Of a stretch of 11,265 bases of DNA, positions 6,162 through 11,265 are shown piece after piece; the stretch's first letter is position 1; the number at the start of each line of letters is the position of its first letter. Where the stretch lies: positions 1-11,265 of the forward strand of contig UQVF01000055.1 of NCBI GenBank assembly GCA_900544365.1. Direction: 5' to 3'. A program made the translations under genes and the position numbers. Origin of the DNA: an uncultured Veillonella sp. (GTDB lineage Bacteria > Bacillota > Negativicutes > Veillonellales > Veillonellaceae). Below the pieces are notes generated by a model. The model did no database searches, had not been told where the DNA came from, and saw nothing but the letters and a program-made list of their open reading frames with translations.

Positions 6162-7622
6162 CTACATAAGTTTACTAATGTATTGATTCAACTGATTTAC
6201 ATCACCTTGACTAAGAACGGCATAGGATGTGCTACTTCCTTTTGTCTCATTTGTAAAAGTAAATGTATCTTGTTGATAGGAAATGCTGCCTTGTGCACCA
6301 AAGATTCGACCACGGCCAACGCTAGCTTCACCACCAAAGGTCAGTTTACCCATCCATAAATCTCGGAATACAATGATGAACAAGCCCGCTTCTTCTGGTG
6401 TACAATGTTTGACTTCCAACTCAATAGAAAGTGTACCATCTGCATTGCTATTTACTTGCCAAATTGGTTCTTCCGTAAATAGTGCTGAATCGATAGTACC
6501 ACCTGTAAAACGGTCTATACGATTACGAGTTTGTGGTTTTGCAAGAACCTGTTTACTTTTCTTAATATACACTTCGTCCACAGATACACGACTTTTTACC
6601 AGTCCTGTCACCACTTTGTTCACTTTTTTCATGCCGCCAAACAAAGTATCAAAGCGTGTTACACCGTCTTGATTCGGTGTATTCCATGCTTCCCAAAGGC
6701 CCATTTTTTCTAAGATATATTGAGTATGATGGCGAATAACACCTTTCACACTGGATCCTGGAATGACATAGTTACCTTGGCTAGTTAACATAGTGCTATC
6801 CATAGCAGGGTTATCCCCTTGTGTACGAACGAGTAAAGATGTATCAATATTAGCAGATACTTTCATCACTAATGTTTCCTGTTTAGGAATGATATATTTT
6901 CCTGTATACGTTGCGTCCTCTACGCATGTACTAGCTTCTCTATACAACCAATGTCTAATAGAAGCGTTACTTTTTAATCTATACTGTGTTGCTTTACAAT
7001 CTTGTACCTGGATTTTACCAAAGCCTTTTGTGGTAAACTTGCCTACTGCCACTCCAGAGAATAAGATATCTACTAAGTAGCGTACTGCACTCTCTAGAAA
7101 TGCTAATACTGCTGAATCTTCCCACGTCGTTTCATCTTTCTTTTCAAGGCAGCTGCGCAAAGACTTAATATGACCTTCTCGAAGAATACACTCCATCATA
7201 AAGTCCCCTTTAGCACCGCGGTCAATAGCTTCATAATCATAAAGTTGACTATCTTTAGCAATACGGGATCCATACATAAGTGATACTCCATCACGCTGCG
7301 TCACTTGTGCATTCTCTAGGACAACATCAAAAAAGCGAAGTGCACTTTGATTCGCCTCTACAGCAGCATCCTGAATAGATCCAAATAAAATATCTCGTAA
7401 TACTTGTTGTAACGCCACATCACAGTCTAAATAACTTCCCAAGGTATGACGCAATACCCCTGCCATACTCGTACCAGGAATATAAGCTTTTCCATTTCGA
7501 TTTCTTAAGGCTAACATATCAATGAGTTCACTTTGTTTTTCCCCATCACCTACTAGTAATGGTGATAACAATTCTAAGGTGCCCTCTATGAGAATCGTCT
7601 CTTTTATTGTTGCATCATTCAT
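6162..7622 (-). CDS. Double-domain Cas7 (Csm3-like tandem RAMP, 'Cas7-2x' type)
   Basis: This encodes 486 residues from the chosen ATG, which has AAGGAG eight bases upstream. A GTG at 7631 adds three residues but abuts the SD and is rejected. There are two complete Cas7 units. Domain 1 (about 8-215) has LLSPLLVGDGE, IPGTSMAGVLRH (48-59), LFGS, and the glycine loop GKFTTKGFGKIQV (194-206). Domain 2 (about 245-460) has IPGSSVKGVIRH (287-298), LFGG, RNRIDRFTGG (366-375) and GKLTFGGEASVGRGRIFG (425-442). By alignment to the Csm3 I-D-x-P loop, Asp35 and Asp275 fall where Csm3 carries its RNA-cleaving Asp, so both halves may cut target RNA. It would form two consecutive backbone subunits on the crRNA. 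It lies 17 bp after csx10 and 11 bp before csx19. Confidence 0.9.
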   Translation of the reverse strand: MNDATIKETILIEGTLELLSPLLVGDGEKQSELIDMLALRNRNGKAYIPGTSMAGVLRHTLGSYLDCDVALQQVLRDILFGSIQDAAVEANQSALRFFDVVLENAQVTQRDGVSLMYGSRIAKDSQLYDYEAIDRGAKGDFMMECILREGHIKSLRSCLEKKDETTWEDSAVLAFLESAVRYLVDILFSGVAVGKFTTKGFGKIQVQDCKATQYRLKSNASIRHWLYREASTCVEDATYTGKYIIPKQETLVMKVSANIDTSLLVRTQGDNPAMDSTMLTSQGNYVIPGSSVKGVIRHHTQYILEKMGLWEAWNTPNQDGVTRFDTLFGGMKKVNKVVTGLVKSRVSVDEVYIKKSKQVLAKPQTRNRIDRFTGGTIDSALFTEEPIWQVNSNADGTLSIELEVKHCTPEEAGLFIIVFRDLWMGKLTFGGEASVGRGRIFGAQGSISYQQDTFTFTNETKGSSTSYAVLSQGDVNQLNQYISKLM

Positions 7623-7639
7623 AAGATACACTCCTTATA

Positions 7640-9205
7640 TTACAGTTTACGTGCGTATTTGAAAAACCATGTCCAATACTCTATAAAACGATCTTCTGCA
7701 GACATAGAACTTCCTACTAATGTTCGGAGCCCATCATGTGTATTGCAAATTGTATCAATCCATTTCGGCACTTTTCGGTCTTCTAATAACTCTAACACAT
7801 CATGAGATATACCTAGCTCTATGTGTCCTACAGAAAGCCCATTCGCTTTCCAGTTGTCCCCGAAAATACGACGTAGGGCCTCGCTATCATCTTTGTTAAG
7901 ACCTCCACGCTGTCCCCCTAATAAAGGCACATAGTTTTCTAATCGTGCAAATGTATGATTATCAGCTTTTTTCAATTCTTTTGTATGCTTCTGTACATCC
8001 AAATACGCACGAGAACGAATGGCATCTACATCTTTAGTTTTCAAAATAGACTTCACTAATTTTTTAGTCACCTTCGATAAACTTTTCACTGGTGCTACTG
8101 GCACCGGTTCTTCTTCTGTATTTTGCAGTTCCAAAGTACTTCGTAATACCCATGGACGAATTTGACCAAAGCCTTCTGCCTTACGGACTCCAATTCCTGT
8201 TGCCAAGACATCTGTTAGACGTTTAATATCTTCGTCTGACCAATCTGTACTACAAGTCAAGACGCATACAGACCCCGCTGCTAATGCTAATACTTCTGGG
8301 CGATATAATTGCCATACACCAACATAATTGCGCACTATTTCTGCTCCTGTAAATACTTTTGAAAGTGTCAATTCTTTCTCAGGTAATACTCTTCGTAAGG
8401 CCCCTACAAAATCATCTACTAAAGATTCTTCCTCAAGACGTTTCCATCCGGAAACAGGTCTATCTGAAATAAAAGGACTATCTAAGCGAAGAGCTAATAT
8501 ACCGTGTTTCAACTGCTCTACCCAGTCACTTATATTCTCCATTTCACAAGGTACTACATCACCAAATATTACTTCACATTTACCATAACTCGTGCGTTTT
8601 GATTTTCCTGCTCGTACTGTCATAGTATTATTTTTTAGCTTCAGATCTCGCACTAAAGTAATTAAATCTTCTTCTTCACCGGTAATAATCGCCGCAAAGG
8701 TTTGTCCTTCGCCAATAGCCTCATAATTGTAAATACCGCCGCCATTGCTTCTACCAGCAAAGCGTTCATCCGCACTATTACGACTCATGTGAAAGTATAT
8801 TTTTTTATGCACAGAGGCTAAGTCTACTTGTCCCTCATATACAGTACCTAAGCCTTTTAATACCTTATATCCTGCTGCACCGTCCGCTTCTAGCATATCT
8901 TTAATATCGCCTTCCACTTTATGTTTCATCAATGATTGTGGTAATGGGTACGAGCGATGTCCTTTCACCATTGGATATGCAGCTTGGAACTGTAATCCTC
9001 CTAAAAATAGTTGTTTGAAACTACTATCTTCATGGGCTGTATTGCCTAAGTTTCTCGCTTTTCTATACGCATCTGCTAGAATCCCACGTACAATCGTACC
9101 AGATATATAATCTCGGCTTTCAGTTAATACACGGGAGCTACTCTCCGCTGTAATTACTAGAGGAGATTGTGTAGTAATGGATACATGTAATTGTTTCATA
9201 GTCAT
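7640..9205 (-). CDS. csx10: Csx10, Cas5-like RAMP with a C-terminal helical domain
   Basis: This encodes a 521-residue protein. ISGTIVRGILADAYRKA (34-50) followed by FKQLFLGGLQFQAAYP (63-78) is diagnostic for Csx10, the Cas5-type subunit of type III-D that should cap the crRNA 5' handle. Two RAMP glycine loops follow: RAGKSKRTSYGKCEV (198-212) and GIGVRKAEGFGQI (337-349), consistent with two ferredoxin-like halves. A Glu/Pro-rich linker (361-374) leads to a helical C-terminal domain (about 375-521, basic at its start). The operon has no separate small subunit (Cas11), so this domain is a candidate for that role. The start is uncertain: ATG 9205 has AAGGA at seven bases, and ATG 9199 has AGGGG at six bases. 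The gene lies 10 bp after the cas7 gene. In a known III-D variant the equivalents of these two neighbours are fused. Confidence 0.9.
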   Translation of the reverse strand: MTMKQLHVSITTQSPLVITAESSSRVLTESRDYISGTIVRGILADAYRKARNLGNTAHEDSSFKQLFLGGLQFQAAYPMVKGHRSYPLPQSLMKHKVEGDIKDMLEADGAAGYKVLKGLGTVYEGQVDLASVHKKIYFHMSRNSADERFAGRSNGGGIYNYEAIGEGQTFAAIITGEEEDLITLVRDLKLKNNTMTVRAGKSKRTSYGKCEVIFGDVVPCEMENISDWVEQLKHGILALRLDSPFISDRPVSGWKRLEEESLVDDFVGALRRVLPEKELTLSKVFTGAEIVRNYVGVWQLYRPEVLALAAGSVCVLTCSTDWSDEDIKRLTDVLATGIGVRKAEGFGQIRPWVLRSTLELQNTEEEPVPVAPVKSLSKVTKKLVKSILKTKDVDAIRSRAYLDVQKHTKELKKADNHTFARLENYVPLLGGQRGGLNKDDSEALRRIFGDNWKANGLSVGHIELGISHDVLELLEDRKVPKWIDTICNTHDGLRTLVGSSMSAEDRFIEYWTWFFKYARKL

Positions 9206-9215
9206 CCCCTGGTCC

Positions 9216-9857
9216 TTATTTTAATACTGATTTAATCAATCGATCTTGGTTCGGCATAGTACAACTAATTCGTCCAAAACCACGATTTCGTTTGAATCCA
9301 ATAGCAGTCATATTTTGTAAGGCTGCTGCCAACAGTGTTTCATGCTTGTCATTGCCACCGTCAATATGAATGTTGCCTACAAATTCAAATGAAGTGTTAT
9401 CTACTACTCGTAAGTTACGAAGGCTTCCATCTTTAGCGACTCCAGTGTCTTCGTGAATTGCCGTTTGATATCGAACAGATGTAAAGGCATCTCGAATCTG
9501 ATTTCTACCTACGACATCACCATACTCTTGAATAAGTCCACGTAACTCTTTGAGAATATCTTCATATCCTTTAATATGAAAGTCTTCAAAGCTAGTACCA
9601 ATAAGAGATTCTGTTTCACCTCTATTAAATACTTCATCTAATACGGTTCGACTTAATGCGCCTTCTGTTTCACCAAGGGCTTCTTTCATTTCTACCAATT
9701 CGAGAGCACTTTCATAGAGTACACCTCGGAATCGTTTAGCCGGAATGAACGGCAACCCCCATTCATCCAAGATAACATCTGTATCCACGTTGATATCTGC
9801 TGCGCCAGAGCTTAACTGCAATGGTGATTTTAACTGAATTGTTACTTTAATATCCAT
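9216..9857 (-). CDS. cas7: Single-domain Cas7 (Csm3-like RAMP), type III-D
   Basis: This encodes a 213-residue protein, the normal size for one Cas7/Csm3 unit. The N-terminal strand IQLKSPLQLSSG is followed by NVDTDVILDEWGLPFIPAKRFRGVL, the Csm3-type catalytic loop plus the IPG-x-x-x-RG helix start, here IPAKRFRG. Asp25 aligns with the Csm3 catalytic Asp. A helical insertion (about 50-118) precedes the thumb-like segment TSVRYQTAIHEDTGVAKDGSL, and the glycine loop GFKRNRGFGRISC lies near 188-200. It should be a crRNA-binding backbone subunit that cuts bound target RNA. The start has GAGGAA upstream with suitable spacing and sits 18 bp after cas10. The IPA in place of IPG is a mild departure from the family motif. 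Confidence 0.9.
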   Translation of the reverse strand: MDIKVTIQLKSPLQLSSGAADINVDTDVILDEWGLPFIPAKRFRGVLYESALELVEMKEALGETEGALSRTVLDEVFNRGETESLIGTSFEDFHIKGYEDILKELRGLIQEYGDVVGRNQIRDAFTSVRYQTAIHEDTGVAKDGSLRNLRVVDNTSFEFVGNIHIDGGNDKHETLLAAALQNMTAIGFKRNRGFGRISCTMPNQDRLIKSVLK

Positions 9858-9875
9858 ATGTTCCTCACTACATTT

Positions 9876-11265
9876 CTATTTTTGATGATTCACAAACTCT
9901 TGACAAAATTTTTTGCTAGGAAGGTATTCCATCATTTCAATAGCGTCTATATATGGAGTGGAATGCTTCTTAGCTTCTACTACAGTCTGCGTTTCTAAGT
10001 ATTCTTCTTTCCAACCATATGTCCCATAGTCTTTCCAATGCTCCACACTTGGTAATACTTTGCCACGATGTGTCAATTGTGCTACATATTCTTGGATTCC
10101 ATGTGTCGTACCTTGTAGGATATACCGTAATCCTTTTACTTTATTTCTACCCAGATCTTCTACATCAATCGATGTTTGTAATGCATTGGCCAAGTTCAAC
10201 ATATTGTCTAAATCATGCTCTTTATCTTTCATATCCGACACCACATACGGTCCAAAGTGTAACTGTCCTCCTTTGATAGAGGTATACTCTTGTTCACGAA
10301 TTTGTTCCACTGTTGGTGCCTGTTCTCCGTGGAGGATGATAAAGTCTAGCCAACTAGATGCTTGTTCTCTCGCTTTTTCTTTCGCTTTAGCACACATTTG
10401 CTCTGCTAGTTCATAGCCTCTAAAGAACGGATAGGAAGTATTGAGGATGGCGATACCTGCACAAGAAAAAATTCCTCCAGTGCTTGTAGTATTGCTTAAC
10501 TTCGCTAGCTCTTTCGCACTCAATGTTTCTAATTCTTTCATAAATGTTTGGGCTAATAGAACTGCCAATCGAGCATGACATACAAAGGTAACATCATCAC
10601 CACCGATAATGATCGGACGTAATGGCAAATACGGAGTTCCACGGCCTACATCAATTCCTTCTTCTTTATATGTTTCTGGCGAAATGGCCGCTGCTAATTG
10701 CACTACTTTTTTGAAAGCTTTTTCTGTTACAGTTGACACTGTTTTAGATAATTTAGTTCGTTCTGCTAATGTTTTACATTGGCTAAAGCGTTCCCCCATA
10801 TTATTACCATCAATATGAACAATTGCCAAATAATTATCCCCTTCTTGACGACCTAATTTGGAAAACTCTTGCGGGAACTGATACTCACCAAGTTCTGTAG
10901 AAAAACGATCTGCCAGTACTTCATTAGCCTCTTTGGCCATGATGTTCTTAGCTAGTACTTCATGGGATACATAGCGACTATCGCCTTTTCCAATCTCTGA
11001 CTCTTGATTGATTGCATTCGCACTTTCACCATTGACTGCACATGGCAATGTATGACCTGTCATCGGTACATTCACAACTGGATGTATGCGTTGTTTATTT
11101 TGCTGCAATTGCTGATACATAGCTTTGATACTATCCGAGTAATTTTCTGTATCTAATTGAATAGTTCCAATGGCTGCACCTACTTTTAATCCAGGGTATG
11201 TGCATAATAAAGTCGTTGTAAATTTTTGTACAATTCGCTTTAAATTTTCATTTCCTTCACCAGCC
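9876..11265 (-). CDS. cas10: Cas10, large subunit of the type III-D effector (5' end outside window)
   Basis: The frame is open to the window edge. Upstream of the first internal ATG (11120), 48 further codons read AGEGNENLKRIVQKF and continue through CTYPGLKVGAAIGT, so that ATG is not the start. About 462 C-terminal residues are visible. They hold part of the first palm, the second palm with YLAIVHIDGNNMGERF (D152 of the visible part), and IIIGGDDVTFVCH with GGDD at 221-224, then a helical C-terminal domain. Intact GGDD predicts synthesis of cyclic oligoadenylate from ATP when target RNA is bound. The zinc-ribbon site between the palms is reduced: LPCAVNGESA has one Cys where a C-x-x-C is common. 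Any HD nuclease domain would lie N-terminal, outside the window. It heads the visible part of the operon, so the main promoter is further right. Confidence 0.93.
   Translation of the reverse strand, partial: AGEGNENLKRIVQKFTTTLLCTYPGLKVGAAIGTIQLDTENYSDSIKAMYQQLQQNKQRIHPVVNVPMTGHTLPCAVNGESANAINQESEIGKGDSRYVSHEVLAKNIMAKEANEVLADRFSTELGEYQFPQEFSKLGRQEGDNYLAIVHIDGNNMGERFSQCKTLAERTKLSKTVSTVTEKAFKKVVQLAAAISPETYKEEGIDVGRGTPYLPLRPIIIGGDDVTFVCHARLAVLLAQTFMKELETLSAKELAKLSNTTSTGGIFSCAGIAILNTSYPFFRGYELAEQMCAKAKEKAREQASSWLDFIILHGEQAPTVEQIREQEYTSIKGGQLHFGPYVVSDMKDKEHDLDNMLNLANALQTSIDVEDLGRNKVKGLRYILQGTTHGIQEYVAQLTHRGKVLPSVEHWKDYGTYGWKEEYLETQTVVEAKKHSTPYIDAIEMMEYLPSKKFCQEFVNHQK

Noticed and set aside
6283..6713. 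Plus-strand frames antisense to the double-Cas7 gene
   Set aside because: They are shadows of a well-supported minus-strand gene. They overlap each other and show no family resemblance or SD support.
10019..10416. Plus-strand frames antisense to cas10
   Set aside because: They lie wholly opposite the strongly supported Cas10 frame and have no recognisable motifs.

Overview
The window is a low-GC, Shine-Dalgarno-rich (AAGGAG/GGAGG) bacterial segment. All convincing genes lie on the minus strand, so it reads right to left. The SD style and protein composition suggest a Firmicutes-type bacterium. A Negativicute such as Veillonella would fit, but that is an impression rather than a demonstrated assignment.

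Right part (11265 to 3693): six tightly packed genes of a type III-D CRISPR-Cas effector operon. In order of transcription they are cas10 (5' end outside the window, GGDD palm motif present), a single-domain Cas7 (Csm3-like), Csx10 (Cas5-like, with an extra C-terminal helical domain), a double-Cas7 protein, Csx19, and a large TIGR03986-type RAMP with long insertions. Gaps are 4 to 18 bp, so the genes are probably co-transcribed and translationally linked. The set matches the parts list of the III-D variant in which Cas7, Cas5 and Cas11 are fused, but here the Cas7 and the Cas5-like protein are separate adjacent genes. The proteins should assemble on a crRNA into an RNA-guided RNase, and Cas10 should make cyclic oligoadenylate. 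A hairpin terminator (3631-3660) follows the last gene.

Middle (3613 to 3242): a lone cas2 with its own likely extended -10 promoter, bracketed by two copies of a 19-bp direct repeat and followed by a weak terminator-like hairpin. No cas1 and no CRISPR array are visible. The 305-bp gap after cas2 holds AT-rich degenerate repeats and a small inverted repeat upstream of the next gene.

Left-centre (2979 to 769): four small minus-strand genes in an apparent operon. Their products look like highly diverged paralogues with an alpha/beta layout resembling YbjN or type III secretion chaperones. Their function is unknown. A long, nearly perfect bidirectional terminator hairpin (687-756) closes the cluster.

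Left end (1 to about 640): a non-coding tandem array with an 86-bp period, running off the window edge. Each unit junction carries a 27-bp palindrome, and one junction shows paired compensatory changes in both arms. It is not a CRISPR array.
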